In this document: positions 1 through 8,923 of the stretch, in pieces
Numbering within the stretch: position 1 is the stretch's first letter
How the letters are laid out: every line of letters begins with the position of its first letter
From: Flavobacterium sp.
Lineage (GTDB): Bacteria > Bacteroidota > Bacteroidia > Flavobacteriales > Flavobacteriaceae
Length of the DNA: 39,657 bases
Reading direction: 5' to 3'
Assembly (NCBI RefSeq): GCF_027531705.1
Contig: NZ_JAPZSP010000038.1
Coordinates: 1 to 39,657 of the forward strand
Translations under genes and position numbers: made by a program
Notes under the pieces: model-generated
Told to the model about the DNA's origin: nothing
What the model saw: only the letters and a program-made list of their open reading frames with translations
Database searches by the model: none

Positions 1-3000
1 CCAACACTACCATCCGACTCTAATCCGGGAGTTTTGTCAGCTGCTTTTAACTCTAATCCGACACCTATTTTACTATCATCTTGATTAAATATAGAGCCGA
101 AAACATCACTTACTTTATCGTATAACAAGTCTTTTCCAACAGTTGAACTACTAATAACAGCTTCTTCACTCAAGAAACTTCCTGTAGATAATAATACAAT
201 GGCTTGTTTCTGACGTACATCTTTATCGTCAAGTTTGGTTTGAATCTCTGATTTTAATACTGAACTTACTGTTGGAAAATCAATTTTAAAATCGGGCTCA
301 GGGCTACTTAAATTTCCTGTTATACCAATAACAACTTCAACAGGAACTTTTCTATTATAACTTGAATTAGAAACTAATAATGATGGATTGGCTGTTGTTT
401 TATAAACGGCTTCAAGATTAAGAGTTGCTCGCATTGGATCGCCTTCCCAAGTAATAGAACCACCTTTTTTAACATCAAATTTTTTATTGATTATTCCACC
501 ATATTTAAAGTTATAAGAACCTTCATATGCTTGAAAATCGCCCCACATATTAAATTTTCCTAATGTGTTTATTTTGAATAAAAGCGAACCATATCCTTTA
601 CCTTTCATTCCATGACCAGAATTTCTATCAAGAATTACTTCAATTTCGGCATCTGGTGTAATATCAAAATCGAAATCTAATTCTAATCCATTGTAATTTT
701 TGGTTGAGGCAATCCCTTTTCCTATATTAAATTTTTCTTCTGGTGTTACAAAATGAATGTAATTACTCTCAGCTGTTCCTTCGCTATCATTGATTGGAAT
801 TTTAATAGCCGTTCCTTTTTTTGATTTAGCATTTACCGAAATTAAAAGTCCACTTGTTGGCCCTTTTATAGTTGCACTTCCATCAATAAAAGCAAGTCCG
901 TAATAAGCAGCCTCTTCGCTATCTTTAGTATCAAGTGCAAGAATATTATCAGAACTGAGATTCAAATCTAATTTCCAATCACCAAAATCTTTGTGTTCAA
1001 TTGTTCCAAAAATTGAACCTTCAGTATTATATTTTGTGTCTTTAAGAATTGTGTTTCTAACTATAAATTTAGTTTTGGTTACATCTACAATAGATTTATC
1101 CTTAATTTCATAATCGACATTTAGATACGGAACACCGATTCCTGCTTTATCTACAAATAGCCTTCCATTGATATCTAAGTTGTTTAAATCGCCACCAATA
1201 CTAGCTTTTCCAGAAGCAAACCCGCGAATATTTGATAAAACATCGCCACCAAGTGAACTCAGCACACCAAGATTAAAATCTTCAAAATTCAAATCTAAAT
1301 TCAAATTAGATTGTTTGTTGACAACATCAATTGTTCCATTAGCAGAAAAAGATTCTACATTTTTGTTTTCGATAGAAGATTTTATAGCAAATTTTTCAAA
1401 AGTGTCATCACCTTCAATATCTAGAACAAGATTTCCCAATTCAATCTTATTCAAGGATAAATCTTCAATTCGCAAAGCAGAAGTTGGTTTATATATACCA
1501 TTATCTTGCTCGACTTTTATATCACCATTAAGTAACCCTCTAAAATCAAATTTGGTCACGGTCGGAAATATTTTATTTATTTCAACATTTGCAAAACTCA
1601 ATTCTAAATCCTTGTCATCGCTTCCATTTAATATACCTGCTAAATGTATTTTCTGATTTTCGTGTGACATAATTACATCATCAATACTAAAATCTTTAAA
1701 TTTTTTATCAAAAGTTATAGTGTTTTTCTCATCATCATTTTCGTTTAAAAACCATAAATAATCCTTAAACATTAATTCAGATTTCTGTATTCCAACTACG
1801 TTCATTTTATCTTTGTTGATAGTGTGAAATAAGTTCAAGTTGTAAAAATCTTGCCCTTTTTCGCCACCTTTAAACTCAGAACGAACAAACAAAGTATCTT
1901 TTGTAGTAACATTTATCAAACTAAAATCTCTGACTTTGTATCGTTTGGTTTTTATACTGTCAAGTGTAACATAAGTGTTAAACAAAGGGTTTTTGTTATC
2001 AACTTCAATTTGAATGTTGTCAAAATAATTATCGTAAACTTTTATGGAAGGCGATTTAAAATTCAATTTGAACTCATTGTCATCAGAATTCATTAATCCT
2101 TTAAAATTGGTGTTTTCTCCAATAGAAACACCTGGATAAAACAATTCTACTATCTTATTATTTACAACAAAATCGAACTTGAGAAATTGTCCTTTTTTGA
2201 TTTTATTGGGCGAATAATTGGTGTACAAACTTCCAAGAGAATTTTCTAGCATTTTTTGCAACAAATTCACTTGAAATTTCCCAACCACTTTTCCATTGAT
2301 AATGTCTGGAGAATTTATCGTTATAGTTCGAGTATTATCGGCTTCAAAGCTTGAATTAATTGTGAAATCATCAAAGTAATATGTGTTCTTATTATTTTGA
2401 TAAGAAGTTTCATTTATGAAAATTGTCCCTTTTAAATTATCCAAATTTGTACCTGAAACTTTCATTGTAACATCGCCTTTAAAAATGGCAGTAGTGTCTT
2501 TTACAAAATTCAATTTAATCAAATTGGCATAATCAACTTTGGTATGAAAATCGTAAACCAAATCTTTTTTGCCAATATTAACCAAACCTTCAAAATCCAT
2601 GAATAAATTGGGATCATTTATAAAAACTTTTCCTTTAAAAATAGGTTTTTTGAACGAACCATCAACAATGATTTTAGTATAATTATAATTATTGTAATTA
2701 ACTTTGAAAATATCGCCTGAAAATTTAGTGTCAAGGTATTTTTCGGTAAATCCTTTTCCATCAACATCAACGTCTAAGCTCACTTTTCCTACATCTTTTC
2801 GGTTTAAAAAGCTACCAATATTAAAATCTTCTAAAACAATATTTCCGTTGTACTTAGCATTGTCAATATTATCGATATTAGACATCACTAATTTTGATTT
2901 TACATTTCCTAAAACCGTTTTTAAGTAAAAATCGGCATCAATGGTTTTGGTGGTAATTTCGGCATCACCATCCAAATTAAATTTTCCTAATTTCTTGAGT

Positions 3001-4076
3001 GAACTTGGTAATTTTTTTCCTAAAACATTGGGTAAAGTTGCTATCAAATCATCATAACTTGAAGCCACTTTATCAAAAGAACCTTTCATATAAAACTCTT
3101 GCCCGTTTTTGCCAAAAAGATTTCTGAAATTAACATCGCCGATAATTTGAGAATTATTTGAGTCTATCAAAACCAAATTTTTCGCAACAAAATCATTCAG
3201 CGTTCCTTTGATATCAGCATTTATATTATATTTTCTATCTTTTCCAAGCTCTTTATAAAAATGTCTAATATCATTAGTTGACAACGATGCTGAATCTAAT
3301 TCAATATCAAAAAGAACTTTATTGTTAAAGTCTGCAAAGTCTTTTCGTTCATAACTCAAAGTAACTTTTCCTTTAACCAAAGATTCTTCCGTTGTTAAAT
3401 CTAATTTATCAAGAATAATGTTTTTCTTGGTATAAGTAAATTTTGAAGAAAGATTTTTTACATCCAAACCGCGATGGTCTAAAAGCGACATTTTATCAAT
3501 GTTTAAGGTAACATCTGGTCCATAAATTTGAAAATCGCTCAAAGAAGCATTAAGATTTTTTATATCCAAATCTTTTGGGTTTTCTCTATTTTCATCTGTT
3601 AGAATAAATCTTCCATTAGTGATATATGCTTTATTGGCTTTCATCAAAAACTTCTTAGTTGATGGTTTTCCAGTATCAAATGAAGCAATAAAAACATCAA
3701 GATTGTTGTCTTTTTCACCTTTGTAATTCTTCATATTAAAAACCAAACCATCTAATTTTAGATCTCCAAAGAACAAATCGGCATCAAGAAGTCTCTTTAC
3801 GTCTAATATATTAGTGTTTATTGTTTTAGCATAAATAAGTGTGTCTTTATGATGGTCGCGAATCATCACTTTTTTAAGTTTGACACCACCAAAAACAGTT
3901 ATAGCAACTTCATCAATTTGAATATTAGTTTTGTAGTCTTTATTAATTCTTTCGGTAAGTTGTTTAGCAAAATAGGTTTGCACTTTTGGCATTGTCAAAG
4001 CAATACCAAAAAGTAATAAAAGCAACAAAAGTACCAATAGGGAACGTAGCAGTATTTTTCCGAATTTTTTGATAAT
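1..4076 (-). CDS. tamB: TamB-like translocation/assembly module (DUF490), C-terminus cut by window edge
   Basis: One frame stays open on the minus strand from about 4124 to base 1, some 1,360 codons. It encodes a single N-terminal hydrophobic helix behind a basic stretch (KKFGKILLRS), then a very long run of short amphipathic beta segments, as in AsmA/TamB proteins. These are anchored in the inner membrane, span the periplasm, and assist outer-membrane protein or lipid transport. The region read from about 640 to 200 contains the motifs 'DFDITPDAEIEVILDR', 'GHGMKGKG' and 'KINTLGKFNMWGDF', which are typical of the TamB C-terminal domain. The last roughly 100 or more residues lie left of the window. 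The start is unusual: between the upstream stop (4125-4127) and the helix there is no ATG, GTG or TTG. I place it at ATT 4074-4076 (MIKKFGK); ATC at 4071-4073 is equally possible. It is divergent from tsaD. Family confidence is high, start confidence low. Confidence 0.88.
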   Translation of the reverse strand, partial: MIKKFGKILLRSLLVLLLLLLLFGIALTMPKVQTYFAKQLTERINKDYKTNIQIDEVAITVFGGVKLKKVMIRDHHKDTLIYAKTINTNILDVKRLLDADLFFGDLKLDGLVFNMKNYKGEKDNNLDVFIASFDTGKPSTKKFLMKANKAYITNGRFILTDENRENPKDLDIKNLNASLSDFQIYGPDVTLNIDKMSLLDHRGLDVKNLSSKFTYTKKNIILDKLDLTTEESLVKGKVTLSYERKDFADFNNKVLFDIELDSASLSTNDIRHFYKELGKDRKYNINADIKGTLNDFVAKNLVLIDSNNSQIIGDVNFRNLFGKNGQEFYMKGSFDKVASSYDDLIATLPNVLGKKLPSSLKKLGKFNLDGDAEITTKTIDADFYLKTVLGNVKSKLVMSNIDNIDNAKYNGNIVLEDFNIGSFLNRKDVGKVSLDVDVDGKGFTEKYLDTKFSGDIFKVNYNNYNYTKIIVDGSFKKPIFKGKVFINDPNLFMDFEGLVNIGKKDLVYDFHTKVDYANLIKLNFVKDTTAIFKGDVTMKVSGTNLDNLKGTIFINETSYQNNKNTYYFDDFTINSSFEADNTRTITINSPDIINGKVVGKFQVNLLQKMLENSLGSLYTNYSPNKIKKGQFLKFDFVVNNKIVELFYPGVSIGENTNFKGLMNSDDNEFKLNFKSPSIKVYDNYFDNIQIEVDNKNPLFNTYVTLDSIKTKRYKVRDFSLINVTTKDTLFVRSEFKGGEKGQDFYNLNLFHTINKDKMNVVGIQKSELMFKDYLWFLNENDDEKNTITFDKKFKDFSIDDVIMSHENQKIHLAGILNGSDDKDLELSFANVEINKIFPTVTKFDFRGLLNGDIKVEQDNGIYKPTSALRIEDLSLNKIELGNLVLDIEGDDTFEKFAIKSSIENKNVESFSANGTIDVVNKQSNLNLDLNFEDFNLGVLSSLGGDVLSNIRGFASGKASIGGDLNNLDINGRLFVDKAGIGVPYLNVDYEIKDKSIVDVTKTKFIVRNTILKDTKYNTEGSIFGTIEHKDFGDWKLDLNLSSDNILALDTKDSEEAAYYGLAFIDGSATIKGPTSGLLISVNAKSKKGTAIKIPINDSEGTAESNYIHFVTPEEKFNIGKGIASTKNYNGLELDFDFDITPDAEIEVILDRNSGHGMKGKGYGSLLFKINTLGKFNMWGDFQAYEGSYNFKYGGIINKKFDVKKGGSITWEGDPMRATLNLEAVYKTTANPSLLVSNSSYNRKVPVEVVIGITGNLSSPEPDFKIDFPTVSSVLKSEIQTKLDDKDVRQKQAIVLLSTGSFLSEEAVISSSTVGKDLLYDKVSDVFGSIFNQDDSKIGVGLELKAADKTPGLESDGSV

Positions 4077-4143
4077 GTTTGCTTTTAAATTTATCTGAAA
4101 TTTATTTAAGATTTTTTGAACAAATTAGCTTAAATAAAATATT

Positions 4144-4151
4144 TACTTTTG
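4144..4151 (+). promoter_or_regulatory. Bacteroidota-type -7 element (TACTTTTG) ahead of tsaD
   Basis: TACTTTTG matches TAnnTTTG exactly. The nearest upstream TTTG (4115-4118) is 25 bases away, longer than the usual 19-21. It supports transcription starting near 4157, ahead of the ATG at 4218. Confidence 0.5.
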
Positions 4152-4217
4152 TAAACGTTGTAAAAATAATTTTTTTAGAACGAATTGTCAAATATAACTC
4201 AAAATTCGTGCCTTTTC

Positions 4218-5240
4218 ATGCAAAATAAGTCAGTTTTTATTCTAGCCATAGAAAGTTCTTGTGATGATACAGCGGCGGCTGTCTTACATAATGATAAAGT
4301 ATTGTCTAATGTTGTAGCTAATCAGCTAATTCATCAACAATATGGTGGTGTTATTCCGGAGCTTGCATCCAGAGCGCATCAACAAAATATTGTTCCAGTA
4401 ATAGATGCAGCTTTGAAAAAAGCTGGCGTAAAAAAAGAGCAATTAAACGCAATAGCTTTTACTCAAGGTCCAGGATTAATGGGTTCATTGCTTGTTGGTA
4501 GTTCATTTGCAAAATCATTGGCAATGTCCTTACAAATTCCGTTAATTGCTGTAAATCACATGCATGCACATATTTTGGCGCATTATATTGATGAAGATGG
4601 TTATGACAAACCTACTTTTCCATTTTTAGCATTGACAATTTCTGGTGGTCATACACAAATTGTAAAAGTGAATGCTTTTTTCGATTTGGAAATAATTGGA
4701 GAAACAACCGACGATGCAGTTGGAGAAGCTTTTGATAAAAGTGCCAAAATACTAGGTCTTCCCTATCCAGGCGGTCCATTGATTGACAAATATGCGCAAC
4801 TAGGAAATCCAAAAGCTTTTAGTTTTACCAAACCTAAAGTTCCAAATTTAGATTTTAGTTTTTCTGGTTTGAAAACGCAAATTTTGTATTTTATTCAAAA
4901 GAAAGTGGATGAAAACCCCAATTTTATTGATGAAAATTTGAATGACATTTGTGCTTCAATTCAGAATATTATTATTGAAATTTTGATGGATAAATTAAAA
5001 TTAGCTATAGCATCAACAGGAATAAATCAAATTGCAATTGGTGGTGGTGTTTCTGCCAATTCTGGAATAAGAAAAACATTGAAAGAAGCTGAAGCAAAAT
5101 ACGGTTGGAAAACATTTGTACCAAAATTTGAATACACAACTGACAATGCTGCTATGATAGGAATTGTAGGTTATCAAAAATACCTATCAGAACATTTTGA
5201 AACACAAAACGTAATTTCTAAAGCTCGGATTGAATTTTAG
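4218..5240 (+). CDS. tsaD: tRNA N6-adenosine threonylcarbamoyltransferase TsaD
   Basis: TsaD transfers the threonylcarbamoyl group from threonylcarbamoyl-AMP to A37 of tRNAs reading ANN codons (t6A), together with TsaB and TsaE in the cytoplasm. The 340-residue product has the Kae1/TsaD hallmarks. 'AIESSCDDTA' lies at residues 10-19, the metal-binding 'HMHAH' gives His114 and His118, 'SGGHTQ' follows, and the C-terminal 'TDNAAMIG' holds the third metal ligand. The length is normal for the family. I use ATG 4218, which begins MQNKSVFILAIESS. A TTG at 4185 would add eleven residues not expected in the family. Divergent from tamB, an arrangement I recall as common in Flavobacterium. It appears to be a single transcription unit, since the next gene has its own promoter. 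Confidence 0.96.
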   Translation: MQNKSVFILAIESSCDDTAAAVLHNDKVLSNVVANQLIHQQYGGVIPELASRAHQQNIVPVIDAALKKAGVKKEQLNAIAFTQGPGLMGSLLVGSSFAKSLAMSLQIPLIAVNHMHAHILAHYIDEDGYDKPTFPFLALTISGGHTQIVKVNAFFDLEIIGETTDDAVGEAFDKSAKILGLPYPGGPLIDKYAQLGNPKAFSFTKPKVPNLDFSFSGLKTQILYFIQKKVDENPNFIDENLNDICASIQNIIIEILMDKLKLAIASTGINQIAIGGGVSANSGIRKTLKEAEAKYGWKTFVPKFEYTTDNAAMIGIVGYQKYLSEHFETQNVISKARIEF

Positions 5241-5316
5241 TTTTATTATCTAAAAATTACGATAATACTATTAGAATTTACAATAATTTAATAATTTTTA
5301 TACACAATTAACAATC

Positions 5317-5332
5317 ATTCATTTGCATGAAT
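5317..5332. promoter_or_regulatory. Inverted repeat ATTCAT-TTGC-ATGAAT over the -33 box, candidate operator
   Basis: Six-base perfect arms with a four-base spacer overlap the -33 TTTG of the promoter driving the ArsR-type gene just downstream. ArsR/SmtB repressors commonly bind such dyads in their own promoters, so autoregulation is the simplest reading. A direct repeat AATCATT also flanks it (5313-5319 and 5330-5336). Confidence 0.45.
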
Positions 5333-5352
5333 CATTTATAATCGTATTTTTG
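5322..5352 (+). promoter_or_regulatory. Promoter of the ArsR-rsmE operon (TTTG-N19-TATTTTTG)
   Basis: TTTG at 5322-5325 and TATTTTTG at 5345-5352 are separated by 19 bases, a full match to the Bacteroidota consensus. Transcription would start near 5358, about a dozen bases before the ATG at 5370. The -33 element sits inside an inverted repeat. Confidence 0.75.
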
Positions 5353-5369
5353 CGATAAATAATTGAATT

Positions 5370-5816
5370 ATGGGAATAACAAAAAAAATAGGTTTTCAGG
5401 ATAATATCAATGAAATTGCTGAGATTTTCAAAGCATTAGGACATCCAGCAAGACTGCAAATACTGAAAATACTTCTAGCAAAAAAAGCTTGTACATGTGG
5501 AACAATCGTAGATGAATTGCCGCTTGCACAATCAACAGTTTCTAAACATTTATTGGAACTTAAAAAAGTAAATTTGGTTGCATTAAAAACACAAGGCAAA
5601 AAGACAATTTATTGTCTAATTGATGAAAACTTGAATTTTACCAAAGAGTTTCTAACCAATCATATCAACGAAAATAAAAAAGATTTGCTAGAGGTTAATT
5701 TGATAAAAACAACTGGTGTTTCTAAGATTAAAAGTCATGTTAGAAGATCAAATCCATCTTTAAAAGATCACAATTATTCATTTGAACATCTAACTTTGAA
5801 AAAAGAAGATAAATAG
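5370..5816 (+). CDS. ArsR/SmtB-family winged-helix transcriptional regulator
   Basis: A 148-residue protein with a winged helix at about residues 14-90. Helix one carries 'IFKALGHPARLQILKIL', and the recognition region carries 'LPLAQSTVSKHLLELKKVNLV'. The segment 'KKACTCGTIVDEL' aligns with the ArsR metal-site helix (ELCVCDL). The Cys-x-Cys pair therefore sits where arsenite- or thiol-sensing ArsR proteins bind their ligand. The third cysteine of classical ArsR is not evident, so the ligand is unknown; soft metal, metalloid or redox sensing are options. The C-terminal 50 residues are basic and unlike the family core. It is first in a run with rsmE only 18 bases behind, so it may control an rRNA-modification operon rather than an arsenic locus. 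No ars genes are nearby. Confidence 0.85.
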   Translation: MGITKKIGFQDNINEIAEIFKALGHPARLQILKILLAKKACTCGTIVDELPLAQSTVSKHLLELKKVNLVALKTQGKKTIYCLIDENLNFTKEFLTNHINENKKDLLEVNLIKTTGVSKIKSHVRRSNPSLKDHNYSFEHLTLKKEDK

Positions 5817-5834
5817 AATTATATACACCCAAAA

Positions 5835-6539
5835 ATGCAATTATTTTACGACGCTACTATCAATGAAAATTTGAATTCTTTTATATTTGATAAAGAAGAA
5901 AGCAAACATATTATTAAAGTTCTACGCAAAAAAGAAAACGATATTTTATTTGTTACCAATGGTTTAGGTCATTTATTCAAAACTGAAATAACATTGGCAT
6001 CTGATTCTAAATGCACTGTTAGAATTTTATCTGTTGAAAAAGCAGAAAAATCGAGTTATCAATTGCATTTAGCGGTTGCTCCAACCAAAATGAACGACCG
6101 ATATGAGTGGTTTCTTGAAAAAGCAACTGAAATTGGTATAAGCGAAATTACACCTATTATTTGTGATCATTCCGAAAGAAAAGTTGTTAAAACAGATCGA
6201 TTTGACAAAATCATTCTTGCTGCCATGAAACAATCTAACCAATTGTTTTTGCCAAAATTAAACGAACCGATTGCTCTTAAAGATTTCTTGAAAAAAGAGT
6301 TTAATTGCACAAAATATATAGCTCATTGCGAAGAAACTTCAAAAAAAACATTGAAAAAATCTATAAAACCATCGACTGATATACTAATGCTAATTGGTCC
6401 TGAAGGTGATTTTTCTGAAAAAGAAATAAAATTGGCTTTAGAGAATAATTATATTCCTGTATCTTTGGGCAATACAAGATTACGAACAGAAACAGCAGCT
6501 ATTGTGGCTTGTCATAGCGTTGCTTTTATAAATGAATAA
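5835..6539 (+). CDS. rsmE: 16S rRNA (uracil1498-N3)-methyltransferase RsmE
   Basis: RsmE methylates N3 of U1498 in the decoding region of 16S rRNA using S-adenosylmethionine, acting on the assembled 30S subunit. The 234-residue product is the usual length. It has an N-terminal PUA-like domain (about 1-70) and a C-terminal SPOUT knot. 'LAVAPTKMNDRYEWFLEKATEIG' spans the domain junction, and the knot signatures are 'LIGPEGDFSEKEI' and 'SLGNTRLRTETAAIVA'. It starts at ATG 5835, 18 bases after the ArsR gene, and is followed after 13 bases by the T9SS protein, so cotranscription is likely. Confidence 0.95.
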   Translation: MQLFYDATINENLNSFIFDKEESKHIIKVLRKKENDILFVTNGLGHLFKTEITLASDSKCTVRILSVEKAEKSSYQLHLAVAPTKMNDRYEWFLEKATEIGISEITPIICDHSERKVVKTDRFDKIILAAMKQSNQLFLPKLNEPIALKDFLKKEFNCTKYIAHCEETSKKTLKKSIKPSTDILMLIGPEGDFSEKEIKLALENNYIPVSLGNTRLRTETAAIVACHSVAFINE

Positions 6540-6552
6540 AAAGAATTAAGTT

Positions 6553-8271
6553 ATGAAAAAAATTTTACTATCATTTCTATTATTTCCAAGCCTGTTTATT
6601 GCACAGGTAACAGGTAGTGCAACAGTTACAATAGATACACCTGCTCCAATCTGTAATATCGGCGATAGTGTATTTTTGGATGCAAATTACATTCAAAGTA
6701 AAGCAACTGATAGTTATACGGTAAGTTCAATTCCTTTTACAAATTTATTTTCCTATACCAGCTCAAATATAATTCCAAATAACCCAAGTGGTTTTAATGA
6801 TGATTATTGGACTTCACCTATTAGCTTACCTTTTGAATTTAGTTTTTATGGAAATTGTTATACTTCACTAATGATTGGTACAAATGGAGTAATAACTTTT
6901 GATTCAACAAATCAAACACCTTTTGGAATTTGTCCATTTGTCTATGATTTATCAATCCCTAACACAAATTTTCCTGTTTTGAATGCTATATATGGAGTAT
7001 TTCAAGATTTGAATTATAGTAATAGTTCTCCAACACAAAGTATTAATTATTATAGTGTTGGCACAGCACCTAATAGAATTTTTGTTATTAATTATCATGA
7101 AATGCCTCATTATTTCAATCAGTCAAATAACTTTCAAAGTTCTCAGATTGTTTTATATGAAACTACTAATATCATTGATGTAAATGTGAAGAAAAGAACA
7201 CCCAATGATGCTTGGAATTTAGGACGAGGTGTAATCGGTATTCAAAACCAAGCTGGAACTAGTGCTTATTTTCCTCTAGGAAGAAATACAGGAAACTGGT
7301 CAGCTACTAATGAATCTTGGCGGTTTACACCAAATGGAGCTCTAACTTCGCAATTTGTATGGAAGAAAAATGGAGTTGTAATTAGTAATCAAAACCCAAT
7401 AACAGTAAACTATACTCAACCAAATGATGTTTACCAAGCAAGTGTTAGTTATAATGGATGTACGACAGCAATATCCGAAAGCTCAGTGACTTTAAATTTG
7501 ATTTCACAGCCTGCTTATGGAGCGCCAATTAATATTTCAGAATGTCTAACTGTTCCTGAACTTCTAATTGCTAACTTGACTATTAATGAACCTATAATTT
7601 TGAATGGTATCACAAATCCAAGTGATTTCGGATTTAGCTATCATACGACTTTAGTAGATGCAATGCTTGGTAGTAATCCAATTTTATTTCCTCAAGCTTA
7701 TGCTCCACAATCAAATCCAGAAACTATTTATGTAGAGATTCTTGATTATAACACAGGTTGTTATCAAATAAAAACGTTCACAGTAGAATCAAATTATGTG
7801 AGCATGCCAACAGGAAACTCAAACCAAAATTTCACACAAGGTCAAACTTTGCAAAACTTGGTTATAAACGGAACAAATGTTCAATGGTATGCTAATCAAT
7901 TAATTGGCACAACTTTACCACTAACAACTCCTTTAGTTGATGGAACCACTTATCATGCTACTCAAACTATCAATGGTTGCGAAAGCCCTGAAAGATTTGC
8001 AGTTACAGCCCATTTAACCCTTTTAAATGATACTTTTTCATTTGAAAACCTGAAGATTCAACCAAATCCTGTGACTGATATTTTTACTGTTTCTAACCAA
8101 AATAATTTAAACTTAGTAGAAGTTTATAACACTATTGGACAAACAATTATTTATAAAAAAGTAAATGATAATCAAGTGAAATTAGATTTATCTAACTATA
8201 ATTCTGGCGTTTATTTTGTCAAAGTTTATTCTGAAAATCAAAATAAAACTATAAAAATCATTAAGAATTAA
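6553..8271 (+). CDS. Secreted protein with T9SS type A C-terminal sorting domain
   Basis: A 572-residue protein starting with a Sec signal peptide (MKKILLSFLLFPSLFIAQ). It ends with a type IX sorting domain of about 75 residues: 'FENLKIQPNPVTDIFTVS', then 'VEVYNTIGQTI', 'LDLSNYNSGVYFVKV' and a basic KTIKIIKN end. Such proteins cross the outer membrane through the gliding/T9SS machine and are either attached to the surface or released. The middle (about 30-260) has an aromatic- and Asn/Ser-rich beta pattern including 'SLPFEFSFYGNCY' and 'IGTNGVITFDS', seen in large flavobacterial surface proteins. This is followed by Ig-like repeats carrying paired cysteines. No catalytic motif is visible, so an adhesin or structural role is a guess. 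It sits between rsmE (13 bases) and the DUF4159 gene (5 bases). Confidence 0.87.
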   Translation: MKKILLSFLLFPSLFIAQVTGSATVTIDTPAPICNIGDSVFLDANYIQSKATDSYTVSSIPFTNLFSYTSSNIIPNNPSGFNDDYWTSPISLPFEFSFYGNCYTSLMIGTNGVITFDSTNQTPFGICPFVYDLSIPNTNFPVLNAIYGVFQDLNYSNSSPTQSINYYSVGTAPNRIFVINYHEMPHYFNQSNNFQSSQIVLYETTNIIDVNVKKRTPNDAWNLGRGVIGIQNQAGTSAYFPLGRNTGNWSATNESWRFTPNGALTSQFVWKKNGVVISNQNPITVNYTQPNDVYQASVSYNGCTTAISESSVTLNLISQPAYGAPINISECLTVPELLIANLTINEPIILNGITNPSDFGFSYHTTLVDAMLGSNPILFPQAYAPQSNPETIYVEILDYNTGCYQIKTFTVESNYVSMPTGNSNQNFTQGQTLQNLVINGTNVQWYANQLIGTTLPLTTPLVDGTTYHATQTINGCESPERFAVTAHLTLLNDTFSFENLKIQPNPVTDIFTVSNQNNLNLVEVYNTIGQTIIYKKVNDNQVKLDLSNYNSGVYFVKVYSENQNKTIKIIKN

Positions 8272-8276
8272 TCTTT

Positions 8277-8915
8277 ATGAAGAAACTATTTTTTGTATTT
8301 TTTCTTATTACAAATCTTTCTTATGCTCAAGAAATTGCCTTATTAAAATATAGTGGCGGTGGCGATTGGTATGCAAATCCGACTTCGTTGCCCAACTTGA
8401 TTAAATATTGCAATCAAAATATTAATACTAAAATAAAAACGAAACCTTCAACTGTTGAACCAAGTAGTCCTGACTTGTTTTCGTATCCTTTTGTTCATAT
8501 GACAGGTCACGGAAATGTTGTCTTTAGTGATTCTGATGCTTCAAATCTAAGAAATTATATGATTTCTGGTGGCTTTTTGCATATTGATGACAATTACGGA
8601 ATGGATGAATTTATTAGAAAGGAAATAAAAAAAATATTTCCGAATAATTATTTAGTTGAAATTCCTGCCAATCATGCCATTTTTCAAAAACCTAACACTT
8701 TCTCGGGTGGAATTCCAAAAATTCATGAACACGATGGTAAACGACCACAAGCGCTTGGCGTTTTTATAGAATCTAGATTGGTTTTACTTTATACTTATGA
8801 AACCGATTTGGGTGATGGTTGGGAAGATCAAGAAGTTCACAATAATCCAATTGAAGTAAGAACAAAAGCTTTGAAAATGGGTGCAAATATCATAAATTAT
8901 ATCTTTAATAATTAA
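8277..8915 (+). CDS. DUF4159 domain protein with signal peptide
   Basis: A 212-residue exported protein: signal peptide MKKLFFVFFLITNLSYAQ, then 'YSGGGDWYANPTSLPNLI', 'PFVHMTGHGNVVFSD', 'YMISGGFLHIDDNYGMDEFIR' and 'LGVFIESRLVLLYTYETDLGDGWED'. These match the DUF4159 family as I know it from Bacteroidota, a flavodoxin/glutamine-amidotransferase-like fold without an assigned reaction. The conserved HGxxxFSD and HIDDNYG stretches look like a ligand or metal site, but the function is unknown. In related genomes it neighbours rsmE and the THUMP-like methyltransferase, the same order as here apart from the inserted T9SS gene. It starts five bases after the preceding stop. Confidence 0.87.
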   Translation: MKKLFFVFFLITNLSYAQEIALLKYSGGGDWYANPTSLPNLIKYCNQNINTKIKTKPSTVEPSSPDLFSYPFVHMTGHGNVVFSDSDASNLRNYMISGGFLHIDDNYGMDEFIRKEIKKIFPNNYLVEIPANHAIFQKPNTFSGGIPKIHEHDGKRPQALGVFIESRLVLLYTYETDLGDGWEDQEVHNNPIEVRTKALKMGANIINYIFNN

Positions 8916-8923
8916 TTTGGGTT

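Noticed and set aside
4185..4217. Eleven-codon extension of TsaD from a TTG
   Set aside because: ATG 4218 gives the canonical TsaD N-terminus directly ahead of FILAIESSCDDT.
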